Below are positions 16,577 through 28,524 of a stretch of DNA of 64,000 bases, piece by piece (the first letter of the stretch is position 1; each line of letters starts with the position of its first letter). Source of the stretch: Gonium pectorale. Lineage: Eukaryota; Chlorophyta; Chlorophyceae; Chlamydomonadales; Volvocaceae. The stretch covers positions 846,142 through 910,141 of the forward strand of contig LSYV01000006.1 of NCBI GenBank assembly GCA_001584585.1. Reading direction: 5' to 3'. The notes beneath the pieces are model-generated. The model saw only the letters and a program-made list of their open reading frames with translations. It made no database searches and was not told the DNA's origin. The translations under genes were made by a program, and so were the position numbers.

Positions 16577-19500
16577 ATGCCTCTGTTTGCTTTTGCACAC
16601 AGCCTTTTTGCAAGGCCTCAGGCGGGCCCCAGCTCACACAGCTCAGCCCTGAGGCCATGCCCAGGAACTGCTCGGGCGGACCTTCGCAGGCCGGCAACGG
16701 CACCAGGCACCGACTTGGGCACCCCGACTCGCGCACCTGATGCGGATGTAGTCTTAAGTTTGCACGAGCGTTGCACAGCTGCGGAGCAGCCCTTCTGCTG
16801 GCCGGGTGCGACGGGTGGGGCGGAGTGGCGAGCCAGTGCGTCAAACAGCGTCCAGGCTGCCTCGAGGACCTCTGAAACAATCCAGAAAGACACTTCCGTC
16901 GGCCGGGACGAGGGCACTTCCTCGCGGCAGTCCGTCGGAACCGTGCCAACCGCCGTGAGCACCCCGTCGGGCGGGCCCCAACCGCTCACCCCGCCGGGCG
17001 GCAACGGCCTCGTCGCACCCACCCTCATCATGCCCTCCATGGGGTCGACGGCGGCCTCCATGGCGACTGTAGAGGAGGCCGAGGAGCACTGCGCGGAGCC
17101 GCACCCCGGAAGCCAGTGCTGCACGTCCACCCACGTGGAGAAGGACTCGACGTCAAACTCCTGTGTCGTGACGCTGCGGACTACCGTCAAGTGGGTATCA
17201 ATGGGGCGGCTGCCCCAGGGGCGGGGCGGCAAGCGCAGCGACGGCTGAGGGGCTGCCCTCGGAAAACAAAGAAGTATGCAGAGAAGGAGAAGCTCCGCGG
17301 GGCGGCAAAAGTCGCAGAACCCGGTTCCCGATTTCTGAGGGGTTCAACCCATTCTGTTAACGACCCATGCGTGCCGCCTGTACCAGCGTGAGATGCAAGC
17401 CCGCACCATCGGCTGTCCTCCATCGTTGTCCCCTAACGCTTGCGCTACGTGTCGGCCACCTGACCAGGAGGCAGATCCGTGCTTGGAAGGCATGCCACGG
17501 ACTGTTTCGATGGTCGGTAGTGACGCATGGCCATGACGGCTATCTCAGCGGCATCCAGCAAGCATCGGTCCTCCTGCCTCACTGCCAAGCATCTTCGCGG
17601 CACACCTGACTGCGCGGCTTTGGGTCTGTCCTTCCGCTGCCGGCAGCAACGCATGTGCCGCCCCTGGCGCCTGCCCCTCTGTCCCTGCCTCGACCACCCT
17701 TGTGCCTCCGCCTCCGGCCACCTGCTGTTGATGCCGTTGCAGGTGGCTCGCCCGTTGTAAGGTTCCCATCGTGTAAGGTCTTCCCTCACGTTCCCCCCGC
17801 TAAATGCCGGCACCCCATCAGGCTCACGGACAGCCGGCTGCACGCGGCGCCCGCTGAGCTGGAGGAGCTGGCCTGGCTGGCGGTACGCGACGCGGCGGCG
17901 GATGCGGTGGTGGCCCTCAACCGCCGCTCCACGCGCGGACCCGCGGGCCGCGAGGAGCGGCACCGCGGGGTGTGCCAGGTGCTGCGGCACGGCACCATCC
18001 GGGATGCGAAGCGGAGCGAGAATGGTGCGGTGTGTTACGTCATGCGAATGTGCGTGCTTGTGTGTGTATGTGTGTGTGTGTTGTTACATCTCCGGGCCGA
18101 CGCTGGCCAGGGGCGCTACCCACCCCAACGCAAGACCACCTCAACGCCGCGAGGCGAGGGGTGTGGGGGACCGCTGTTCCCCCTTGCTCAACCCAAAGGG
18201 ACAGCCTGCAGCCCTAAGCAAGTGTGTGTGTGTGTGTTGAAAAGGAAAACGCATACGACGAGCGTAAGCGCGAAAGTGATGGCGTCGGTGTAGGACCCAG
18301 CTCCCAAGGCAGTCGAAGGGGCGATGTCCCTGCATGTTAGTTCGGCGGCGACCACCACCGTAGCCCCCGATGCGGCCCAGAATTCTCTCTGGGGTGACCC
18401 TATGCAATGCCGTGATGGGACGGGCTTAGTCTAATCTACGTGCGTCGCATGCGGGCTGGTGCATGTCTCCCGGCTGTGTGTGTGTGTGTGTGTGTGTTGA
18501 AATGGAACGACGCATACGACGAGCGTAAGCGGGAAAGTGATGGTGTTATCGTAGGACCAAGCTGTGTGTTACGTCATGCGAATGTGCATGCTTGTGGACA
18601 GGCTGTGTGTGTGTTTTGGTGGGGTGCGCGAGTGGAGGTGTGGTTTGGGATGGGAGTCTGCCGGGGCGATATCGCCACTCCTACAGCTCTGGGACGGGAC
18701 GTGCGGGCCCTGTCGCTTGGGGGCTTCGCCGCGGTCCAGCCCTTCTGCGCTTAGGTCTTAACTGCATGGACAGACTGAGCTTTCTTGCCTGCCGGCCGTT
18801 ACCCAACCGCAGACTTTGGCCACGTCAGCTACCTGACGACCCTCGAGGACAAGACCACCGGAAGGAGGTGCGACCCCCGGGCGGCATAATGTCACCACGG
18901 CCGATGTCAGCCTGGGGACTGACAGGGCGACAGAATCAGCACAAGGAGAAGAGCCATTGTTCGGGCTCGATATGGACCCTCCTGGCACGGCAGGCCAACC
19001 GGGCAGAACATGTCATTGGACCCCCGCCGCGAGCAGTACGCGTCTGCAGTACGGGTAACCGACCTCATCGTAGCACGCGCGCACGCCCGGCCCCGCGCGC
19101 GCCCACCCCGCTGCCCGCTCGTTCTCTGCTGCAGGATCCGCGCCGCCTTCAAGCCCCGCGTGGAGGGCGATTGCGAGGGCTGGCACCGCGTCCCGATCGA
19201 GGTGGCGGCATACCAGCTCAACCTGCTGCTCGGCATGGACGTGGTGCCCCCGGCCGTGTGGCGGCAGGAGGCGGACGTGGACTGGACGCACTACCCGGGG
19301 GGTGGGTCTGATAGTTGCGCCCCAGGGGGAAACGAAGGGAGAGGGGCGCCGCGATGAATGTGCGGCATGGTCATTTGGTGCTGCGCTGACAGACCCAGAG
19401 GTGGCAGTGCTCCCGTCGCGACCGACACCGCGTCGCCATCACTTGCCCTACCCCTCCTACGGGACGCTCGCCAACGCCCGCTTCCTAACAACATCTCGAC

Positions 19501-20646
19501 GTCGGCGCGTTGTGTCGTCGCCCTCCCCGGCACGAATGCAGGCGGCGCCTTCATCTACTGGTGCGCCAACGCGCGGCAGCTGAACTGCGTGCCCATGCAC
19601 GACTGGAACATGCAGCCCGCGGTGCTGCTCAGCGATACGCGCATACTGGTGAGCGCCCCAAGGTCTGCCCGCCGGACCGCCCATGGCCTGCACGCCATAT
19701 CTGTGTTGCGGTAACGCTCATAAAAATGGTAAACAACGCCGCCTACGTTACTGTGTCCTTGGTTCCCCCTGGCCCGGCCCCGAGCACATGCGCTCGTGGG
19801 ACGTGCAGCGTGCAAGCACACCATCAGGTGTGCTTGCCTGGCTCTCTTTGCTTCTTAGTAGGTCATGGGTCGCTTGTTTGCACGGACCCCCGCGTCCATG
19901 CAGGACGTGCTGATTCAAAACAGCGACCGGCACGCTGGCCACTTTCTGTACGCGGAGCACTGGGCCGACGGAGACTACGCGCCGCAGCGCGCACAGCAGC
20001 AGCAGGCCCCCCGCTCAGCTTCGCCGTCCTCAAAAGCGGGCAGCGGCAGCAGCGGCGGCGGCGGTCTGGACGGCGGCTGGCGCGGTCGGCTGAGCCCCGT
20101 GCTGATTGACCACGCGGCGGGCTTCCGGCACGACGCGTTTGTGTCTCTCGACCACGAGAACGCATTCTGCACCGGTGGGTGGAGTGGATGGCAGGGTGGG
20201 TGGGTGCCGTTGGGTGCCTACGGTCGAGCGAGCGGTCCGAACGGGCGGTGCAATTCAGTCTTGGGTCTGCGCGTCTTCGCGCTGGCCTTGAGGCTGCTCA
20301 TTGCATGGATTGAAAGGCTGGGGACTCAAACCCGCTTCGGCGTCCTGTCCCGTGTCCGTGATCATTTCGTGCCGAACACTCGTCGATAATCCCTCGCCCC
20401 GTCCCGCCCCCCGTCCGCCGTCCGCACGCGCTGCGGCGGGCCCCCGCAGGCCCCACGCGCGTCATCTCTGCACGCACGTACCTGCGGTTGCGCTTCCTGG
20501 ACGCGCCCTCACTCCGCTCCGTCATGGGCGGGGCCATCAGCGAGGAGGAGATCGGCGCGCTGCTGGCGCGGCGCGACGCCATCCTGGAGTTCTTCGACCG
20601 GCTGGTGGTGGAGAAGGGGTACGACAAGGTGGTGCTGGACGCGTAA
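16577..20646 (+). CDS. Fam20C / four-jointed-like kinase-fold protein
   Basis: Resembles the atypical Fam20C/four-jointed kinases, which in animals phosphorylate secreted proteins or glycans in the Golgi. Exons, all in phase (538 codons): 16577-17190, 17822-18024, 18813-18867, 19135-19301, 19542-19648, 19904-20174, 20450-20646. Residues ~292-298 (IRAAFKP) would hold the nucleotide-binding Lys. Next comes EVAAYQLNLLLGMDVVPP, like the Fam20 pattern in which an acidic residue precedes a helix and a VPP turn. Residues ~388-392 (NSDRH) form the catalytic loop, and ~450-456 (DHAAGF) replaces the metal-binding DFG. ARTYLRLRFL follows, as in Fam20C. A low-complexity Ser/Gly insert of ~35 residues separates the two catalytic motifs. 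Exon 1 (~204 residues, low complexity) is supported only by high GC3 and by phase, so the start is uncertain. No clear signal peptide is seen. HipA-like or PI4K-gamma-like kinases are alternative affiliations. Confidence 0.65.
18031..18063 (+). repeat. Repeat B, copy 1 (TGTGTTACGTCATGCGAATG...)
   Basis: About 32 bases nearly identical to 18565-18596 (one difference in the shared part), followed by a TG run. Lies at the start of the intron 18025-18812 of the Fam20-like gene. Confidence 0.8.
18236..18327 (+). repeat. Dispersed 92-bp repeat A, copy 1
   Basis: Aligned by eye to 44476-44567: same length, about seven differences in 92 bases. Core cgacgagcgtaagc. A TG microsatellite runs directly into its left end. 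Intronic. Confidence 0.85.
18496..18563 (+). repeat. Dispersed repeat A, copy 2 (diverged, shorter)
   Basis: Shares the left end (gttgaaa) and the core cgacgagcgtaagc with copies 1 and 3 but is more diverged. It is again preceded by a long TG run and is directly followed by repeat B copy 2. Confidence 0.75.
18565..18596 (+). repeat. Repeat B, copy 2
   Basis: Near-identical to 18031-18063. Its position abutting repeat A suggests that A and B belong to one mobile or duplicated unit. Confidence 0.75.
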
Positions 20647-20666
20647 GGGACTCTCGTTGAGGGCAG

Positions 20667-20748
20667 GTGCGGTGCGCGCGGCTCCTGGTGGCCGCGTGCG
20701 GCGACTGCTTGTGTCGTACGCGGCAACCAGGAGCCGCGCGCGACACAC
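20667..20748 (+). ncRNA. Long near-perfect hairpin in 3' UTR (candidate small-RNA precursor)
   Basis: Arms 20674-20697 and 20718-20741 are reverse complements over 24 bases with one mismatch. Pairing can extend inward with G-U pairs to a loop of about eight bases and outward with bulges to about 20667-20748. It begins about 28 bases after the Fam20-like stop codon. Green-algal miRNA precursors are often long hairpins in UTRs or introns, so the structure is seen while the function is inferred. Confidence 0.5.
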
Positions 20749-22645
20749 ACGCAGTGGCCGCCTGGAGGGCTCTTGCCGGGCCGGTCTGGGATGGAGGTGA
20801 GGGGGATAGGAGGTTGGGGAGACCGGCGCCGCGTGGGGTCCTGTTAGAGGCACCGGCGACTGGTCTAATTGCAAGATGAACAGCCGCTACGCAGCAGGAG
20901 GCAAGGGGCTTTAGGGGTGTGTGCTGTATGCGAACAGCGGCTGCGGTCAAACTTAGTACCGTGGGTAGTCCGGTGGGAAGCTAAGCACCAGACGGTGTCG
21001 TCGGTTGTCATCGGTACTGGGGATTCGTGAGCAGGCGGACGCGGGGATTTGATAAATACAATCCGGCGGAGCTGCTCTCACGTGCTAGTCTGAGTCACGA
21101 GAACCATACTATCTAGCTCGCCATTGGAGTTTGGACAGCTCAGTCGGCGGCCGCAATTGTTAGTCGTCTGAATGCTCGTCATCTGAAGCTGGGGCGCGGG
21201 GCCCGCAGTAGCAGTCCCCCTTGCAGTGACCCCCTCGTGTTCGGCGAACACCAACAGTGGGTTCAGCTTTGGGGTTCTCGCATTCGGACTCTCGCGGCTC
21301 TCGGTGCATGGTATGTGCGCGTGTGCGTCGCTTGAGACCACGACGCAAATGCAGACCTGCCGGCGAAGAAACCCCATGACATAGGACGTGCAACTAGCAG
21401 CACGTGTTGGCACTTGTTGGTTCGTGCGTCACTATGCCACTGGGCAGCTGTTCCGTGGGGCCATCATCGGCAGATCGCCAGGATGGGGCGATTGACCGGA
21501 CAGCGGGCTGGCGCTCTCAACTCTTTGACGTCCTTCCCAGGAAGGCGCCAGGCGTCACTACGGCACGTGTGTGGTGACGCGCGTGTGTCCCGGCATATTC
21601 TTACTCGCCTCGATGTCGTTTCGATGTCGCTGCCTTGGTTGAAGGCTTAGCCCGGCGGCTTGGATTTGCCGCTCGTGCCATGGCCTGTGTTGCCCGTGCT
21701 GCGCCCCGTGGGTCATTCCTTGGGTGGGCCGCCCTTTACGAGCCTGTACTGCGATGCACGTGTGTTAATTTCACCCCGGGGTTAAGAGAGTCCATTGCTC
21801 CTCTGTCAGCTTGTGTAGCATCAAAGGAACAGGCCTAATGTGCGCCCTGTGTGTGCGTGTGTGTTCGTCAATAAGCTGCCGGCCTGCCTGCTGGCCGAAG
21901 GCTGGAATCTTGAAGCGCCAGGAAGCGGCGCATGCCTGAAGCGCCATGGTCGGTCGGTCCCGGCGCGCTATGGGGTAAAAAGGCGGGGACGTCAAGTAGA
22001 CGCAGTATGCGAACGTGGGAACTGTCCTTCATCCATAACCGCTCACGGCGTACCTGGCCGGGCACGGCGGGGGTAGCCACCCGGTTGGCCGCCTTGTCAG
22101 CAGCTGTTTGGTCGTCGCTGAGGATCTGCGGTGCGGCTCGCGGGTCGGCATTTAAGGCTTGCGCATTTGGAGGAGCACTCGAGGCTGAGGTACGGCCGGT
22201 TCGGCTGGTCACCAGCAAGGCCGCAAATAAAGGTGTGGCGGAGCTGAACACTGAGATATCTTGGCCACGAGAATGGTGTGTACCCTGCAGTGCGCTGAGG
22301 GCTGCTCAATAATGGCTGTACCTGTGCGCTTGTCGGGGGAGTTCTCCCGCTTGGCATACGGCGCCGTACTCTGGAGGTCACGTGGCCAACGGAGGGACGG
22401 AGACGGGGACAGCTGGAGGAGCATGCTGTTAGTTCGTCGTCTCGCTTGTACGGGTCTGTGCTGTTCAACTTATACGTCCCGTTTCGCAGTCTGCAGCTGT
22501 CACTACTTTTATGTTGTGTCTGATGCGGTGACTGATCATTGAGGGTATGCACGGGCGCTTTCGTGTCAATGCTAGTATTTGGCCCTAATTCTCGCAAACC
22601 ACGGTTGCTGCACTCGCCCAGATCATCCGCAAGGACAAAAGTGCA
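20749..22645. other. Region without a recognisable gene (Fam20-like 3' UTR and spacer)
   Basis: Only short frames with no domain. No TGTAA was found on the plus strand here, so where the Fam20-like transcript ends is not visible. The frames around 21870-22310 on both strands are mutually overlapping and unconvincing. Confidence 0.5.
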
Positions 22646-22650
22646 TTACA
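22646..22650 (-). promoter_or_regulatory. TGTAA polyadenylation signal, OCT-like carrier (complement)
   Basis: TTACA on the plus strand, about 1.1 kb downstream of the carrier stop. Plausible end of its 3' UTR, which would fill 22651-23739. Confidence 0.4.
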
Positions 22651-23739
22651 GAGTAACATAGCTCAATCCGCTTCCCAGCCGGAAACATGCCATGACCCAC
22701 ATAAGCAAACATACGGGAACAGACGCCTCAAGGCCCTACAAGAACCGTACAGCCATGAGCCGCACACCGCCAGTTCACAATCACATGCTCCTTAAGGAGT
22801 GCAGCATGCCTTTGTACAGCACACGCCGATGACCGACCGATTGTGCAATACCCCGTCCCATATGTCATGCTTGCACAGCGCGAGGCACCCCCTGACCGTG
22901 ACCAGCGCCCAACACGGCGCGTCCATCAGCAGCAACCCCGGAACAACAGAACACGCTTACGCTCCCAAGTACCAACGCATACACTCGTACTATCCAGGTG
23001 CTGCCTGCGGCTCCAGCGGCGCCGGCGGGGGGACGGCAGCCCAATGCCGCAGCCGCCCCCCCCCCCGGTCTGGAAATCCCGTACTGGGAGTTACCGTACA
23101 TGCAACCTCCTGCACTTCCTTGCGCTCATATGTGTCTGCTCTAGTCTTACATCCGCACTACCGAGCCCCAAAGTGACTTTGGGAACCTCTGCCCTATGGG
23201 GCTATGGCCGACCGCATTCCTGGCGGTGTGATGCCAGGGTTAGCATACTGCCGTCCACAAAAAAGGTACTGCGCCTCAGGTCGCCGTCGCATTCGTACAC
23301 ATATACTTGACCCGAACCACAGAAATGAATGGTCGCTGGGGGGTGCCCACACATGCTGCGCGCCAAGCCGGCCAGCATGCTCGTAACCCCCGCCGCCTCG
23401 CAAACCTCTACAACCGGGCGGCGTTGCACCCATCTTGTCCAATCAGGTTAGCGCAGTCAACGTGCATAGCAAAGGCAGGGCCACACGTGCGCTCGCATCT
23501 TCCAGCCTTCCGGATGAAGCCCGACATTGGGGGGCCGCCAGCGGCCTCCGGCCGACGCTCTATGACACGCTCCTGCATACGCACCGGGTTACAGCGCGCG
23601 CTCTCCCTCTCCTGTACTTCTGAGTCGGGCCGCTATCAGCCCGTGGTCCCAAACCCTAGGAAAGGCTACCCACCCGCCTCTGTCAGTAACTTGGCAGCCG
23701 CGACCTTGCTCAAACGCGATGGCTGCCGTCGATGGGGCA

Positions 23740-26700
23740 CTAAAGCTCCCGGTGGGCCCTGTCATCACGCCTGCTGTGCTGTCCATAGTAGTGATGCGTG
23801 CCGTGGCCGTGGTCCAGCCCCTGCCCTGGTCCCTGGCTGCCCGCGCCGCCTCCGCCGCTCGCCAGCTCCAGTCCCTCGCTGCGCACGCGCCGGTCTAGCG
23901 CGGCGAAGTGATGGCGGCTGGTCCCTCCAAGGTGGCCCGCACCGTGGTCCGCCAGCGCGTTGGACCGGGCGGTGGCCGAGTGGAGCAGCGCGTGGCGCTC
24001 GCCCTCGCCCTCACCGTAGCCGTCGTCGCCGTCGTGGTGCGGCTTGGTGTGGTGGTGGTCGTCACCGTCGGTGACGGATGAAGCCAGCGCGTGCTGGTGG
24101 CCATGAGCGTGGCGATGGCGGTCGTGCGCGCGCTGGCTGAGGTGGGCGTCGCCGTCCCCGGCGCCCAACAGGGCTCCGGCTCCGAGGATCTGGACCTCCA
24201 CGTCGGGCTCGGTGGCTCCGGAGCCGCGATGCAATTCGCCGCCTGCACCGCCACCCGAGGCAGCGCCGCCGCCCGACGCGGTCAGGTTGACGGTCGCGTG
24301 GCAGCTGGGAGGGCCGGCGGCTGTGCCAGCGGGCAGCTTGGAGGGCGTGGCGGTGGGGGTGGCGCGGGCGCCGGCGGGCGGGGGGCTGCCGCGCGCACGG
24401 AACATCTCGCGGAGCGTCAGTCGCAGCCCGCCGCGGCGCCAAGGCTGTGTGGTGAAGATGGACTGGATACCCGCCATGTCTGCACGGGTGTGTGTGGGGA
24501 AGGAGGGTTGGTCGTAATCCACGACGCGGGTATGGTTTCACTGGCGAGGCAAGGGAGGGATTCCTGGAGGCGTCGGCTGCAACCGGCGCTCTTATACCAG
24601 GTGGAACCGGCCCTAGCGAATGACCCGTGGGACCACCGCCCCGCCGCACATGCAGCGTCGCCCCATGGGTCACGCCGACAGGCAGCCGCGCAGGCAAGAC
24701 TACGACGAAGACGACTCTGCACTCGCCAAGCGCACACTACCAACCAGCCAGCAAGCAGTTCTGCCTCCCAGTCGCCGACCCGCACGCACCGGCCATGGTG
24801 TCGGGCAGGCGAGTGCCCAGCGTCTCGGGCAGCGTGAAAATGGCGGCGGCGGCCACCAGCGAGGCCACCCCGAAGATGATGAAGGGCATGGCGGCCTGGC
24901 CGGTGGTCTGCCCCACCAGCACGATGAAGGGTGCCGCTATGCCACCCACGCGGGCCGCCTCGTTCTCCGCGCCCAGCACCGCGCTGCGAACCTACGGCCG
25001 AGCGGAAGGCAAAGGCCGGAGAGAGAGGGCGTAAGTCCCGGGAGTCGTGAGAACGCGAGTTGCGCGGGAATCCACGTTGATGGTGTTCAGCAGTTTAGCA
25101 ACACGCTCTGCCTTGGGGCGTCTGCGCCCTCAGACCCCGCCCTGTCAGCAAGCCCAGCAGCGTAGGGCGTCACCTTGCCTTCCCTGGCTTGCTCCCTTTC
25201 ATCCCCGCCCCCATACTCCCTCCCCAACCTCCGCGGGACCTACGGATTCACCCTGTTTCCGAGCTCCCTCCTCAGACACCTACACCTCACCAGGGTGACC
25301 AAGCGTCTGCCTCCCCTTCCTCCTCGGGAAGGTTCCCGACTGCCGACCCCTCCCTCACCAGCGTGGGGAACATTTCCGACGTGAAGATAGAGGCCACTGT
25401 GAAGGCCCCCGCACAGCCGAACTTGCCAACAGCCGCCATCAGCGATGAGGTCATCCCGGCTGGCACAAAGGCGCAGGCCAGGCAGGCGGCGCCGCCCAGT
25501 AGCATGCCACCCGCCATCGTGTTGTGGCGACTGCGGGCGGTTTATATGGGCAATCGCATTTTTCGGGGGGACGCAGTTACGGGTAAGATAATGCATCTTG
25601 TGGTCCCAGGAGGCCAGGTGCAGTGTTTGATGAGCAACGTCGGGGTCGAGTGCCTCCTTCCGGAACCTCTGCATAGCCCCCGGGCTTATCCAGACCTACG
25701 GACCCACCCGTATCGCTCAATCATCCAGGCGGCCAGCACGTTGGCAGGAATCTCGGCGGCGGCGGTGATCATGAAGGTCACGTAGATGGAGCCTGGGGGC
25801 GGAGGTACGGGCAGGTTGGGTATGAGGACAGCGGGGCGGGCGCTCGGCTCTGCCCATGCAACCCTGGCTCCCACCACTTCCTCGCAAGGCTGCGCGCTTT
25901 CACCGGACTGCCCGCGCTCCGTCCAGAACTTCATCTACCATAAACGGTTGAGCAACGCCCAGCGCGTGCAGCCTCGCACCGATGCGCGTCCGCACACTCC
26001 CTCCCCCCGCCCTTCTCATCTGTGTGCGATTCGATGTCCGCGACGCGACCGGTTCTCTTCTTCATCAAACCTCCCCCCCCCGCCGCAAGGCGCCAGGCGC
26101 CAGCCCTCCCTAGTTGCGCAAGCGCACCTGGCAGGCCTCCCAGCGCCAGCGAGATGCCGTAGTAGGCCATGCAGACGATGCACCAAACGTAGGCCAGGAC
26201 CTGCGGACCGCATCAGGTGAACTTCAGGGTAGCTATCCTTTGCGAAAAACAATTCCTCTGGGGGCGGGCCGAGACGAAAGAGATAGCCAGGTTGAGGTGA
26301 AGCGCGAGGACGGCAAGGGATGGGCGAACAGGCTAAAGCGGCTGGGCGCGGGACAGGGCTGATGCGCGCCGGCTGGGACCGACTTCCAGCCCAGGGGCAC
26401 CAACAGTTCATGACATCATGAGGGACAATCAGGCTAGGAGCGAGGCTCGTTTCTCCTGACAAAAGCCGTCGCCGGCCTGCAACGCTGTCCTCCTCTCCAA
26501 GGCCGTGCACGTGCAAGCGCTGGACACGCCCCGGCACGGGCCACCTTCGTGCACACAACGCGCAAGCGGCGCCGCTGCCTGCCCCCATCGGCCGGCAATG
26601 CTCTACACGCCTCAGCCCATCGCTGCCACGTGCATACAAACGGGCGTGCATGTGCATCTGACCCCCGGATCCAATGGCAGGCCCACGGGTCGCAAAGTAC

Positions 26701-28524
26701 GCGAGCTGTCCACACCACACCGCCCATCAGCCCCATCGCCCACCAGGAAGCGGCGTAGCATGTGGCGGTCGCGCATCAGCATGGAAGTCAGGCTCTGCGG
26801 CTTGGCAGGCGTGGCAGCGGCGCCCGCAGCTTCGGGCGCCTTGCGGTCGTTGAGAGGCTGGCCCTCCTCCGCCGCTGCAGCTGCGCCGGAGCCGGCTCCG
26901 TCGTCGCCGTCGCCGCAGCCGTCTGCCAGGGGCTCGGAGGGCATGGCGCGGCCGTTGCCGGCGGCGATGCGCGCGAGGAGGGCGGTGGCCTCGTCGCGCC
27001 GGCCGCGCACCAGCAGCCAGCGGGGCGACTCGGGCAGCAGGGGCCACAGCAGCAGCAGCGCCGCGTTGAAGATGGCGCAGGCGAAGCAGAGGACGCGCCA
27101 GGGGCGGGCCAGGTAGGCAATAAGGACCAGGACAAACTCGCCTAGCGGGAGGGAGCGGCATGTCGGGAAGAGCGAGATCTGACGTTCTGCCATTCGGGCG
27201 CGTGAGACGTGTGACGCTTCGACCAAACGGTTCACCCGAGAAACTGCACTTGCAGGTGTGAGCATGTTGACTGATCTGTCCCTCACCTCGCTTTCCCCCT
27301 TTGTACGATAGTCCCACGCCCTTTCCTGCCACTCTGCTCCGTTCCTCGTCAGCCCCGCAGCAGGCCCACTCTTCTCCCCATCGCCGCCCACTCTCCCTGG
27401 TCGCTGCTCACCGAGGACGAAGAACAGCTGCGTGGCTACGCCCGCCACTCCGCGCCAGGTGGGCCCGATGCTCTCGGTGGCCAGCACGTAGGTGGTCAGT
27501 GCCTGGCCTGCCGCGCCGATGCCGGTGACCAGGCGGAAGAGGAAGTAGACGACGTAGTTGGGCGCCACGCCCACCAGGCACGTGAACAGGGCGCCGAGGG
27601 CGGTGCAGCCGAAGAGCACGGGCTTGCGGCCGCGAGAGTCGGAGAGGCTGGGTAGGGTAGGGATGTGCAGGGAACGGGGCACAGCGTGAGTGCCCGCGGT
27701 TCCGAGGGGATGGAGGGAGGCATCACGTGCATGGCGGGGTTCCTCATTACGTGCGCATGATGCGTGTTAGGTTGCGGCGCTGCTGCCACTACTGTTGTAG
27801 CAAGTTGAAAGATGACCATACTGCAAGGGGCATGGCTGAGTCATTGACCACAGCTTTTGATGACCCAGATGCGCGGCTGGCTTCGGGCTAGGCCGTGTAT
27901 CGACTTCACGCCCTGTTCCATCCTTATCCGATCCTCCAGATTTCCCCATTAATTGAACGACCCACCCGCCAAATATGCCGCTGCCTATTAGGTAGCCCAT
28001 GAAGAAGCCCGAGTTGGCGAACTGGCTGCGCCACGCAGACCCGCAGATGAGGTTGAACTGGCTAATAATGGACTTTGATGGCTGCGTCCAGGACCACGAG
28101 GAGCGCGGCAGCGTGCAGATGTCATGGCTTGGGTCCGCCATGGCAAACACCTCGGCGCAGCGCTCATCATCTGGGTTCTCGCAGCGCCACCAGTGTTCCT
28201 TGAGCGGCGATGGCGACGCGTGGAAGCACATAAGCAGGATGAGCAGGCCTGCGGGGATGAAAGGGGGTTGAAAGGGCGGGTAGCAACCGGAATATCGCAC
28301 GGTGATTGCGCAGCACTTTCAATGGCATTCTGTGGGCAGGATTGCCGGGTTGCTTGAATTGTCTCCTCGGGTACACGCGTGCCAACCCGACCAGCCCAGG
28401 ACGCACCGTTGCCGACCCAGAACATTGATGCCAGAAGGAGAATGCGAATCTGGCTCCGGCCGCATTCTCCGACGTATTTGGTTAAGGCGTCGTCGAAGCT
28501 GAGGCCACGCTGTGAGCCGGCCAT
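23740..28524 (-). CDS. Organic cation transporter-like MFS carrier with His-rich C-terminal tail
   Basis: Twelve-helix major-facilitator carrier of the SLC22/OCT type; the substrate is unknown and could be an organic cation, carnitine or another solute. Nine exons close in phase (768 residues): 28524-28407, 28248-27966, 27647-27412, 27141-26744, 26200-26128, 25792-25708, 25530-25359, 24991-24790, 24479-23740. Visible features: N-terminal FDDALTKYVGECGRSQ; a large first extracellular loop with Cys residues; the MFS motif LSDSRGRKPVLFG after helix 2; PESPRWLL and a long acidic/Gly cytosolic loop mid-protein; and PETLGTRLPDTMAD closing helix 12. About 245 residues follow helix 12, including a His/Asp-rich stretch at roughly 23985-24160. 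Start is the ATG at 28524. The carrier core is solid and the substrate is open. Confidence 0.9.

Noticed and set aside
16618..17232. Long open frame on the minus strand opposite Fam20-like exon 1
   Set aside because: Its third codon positions coincide with those of the plus-strand frame, so its high GC3 is borrowed. It lacks an ATG near its start, and the plus-strand frame joins the next exon in phase.
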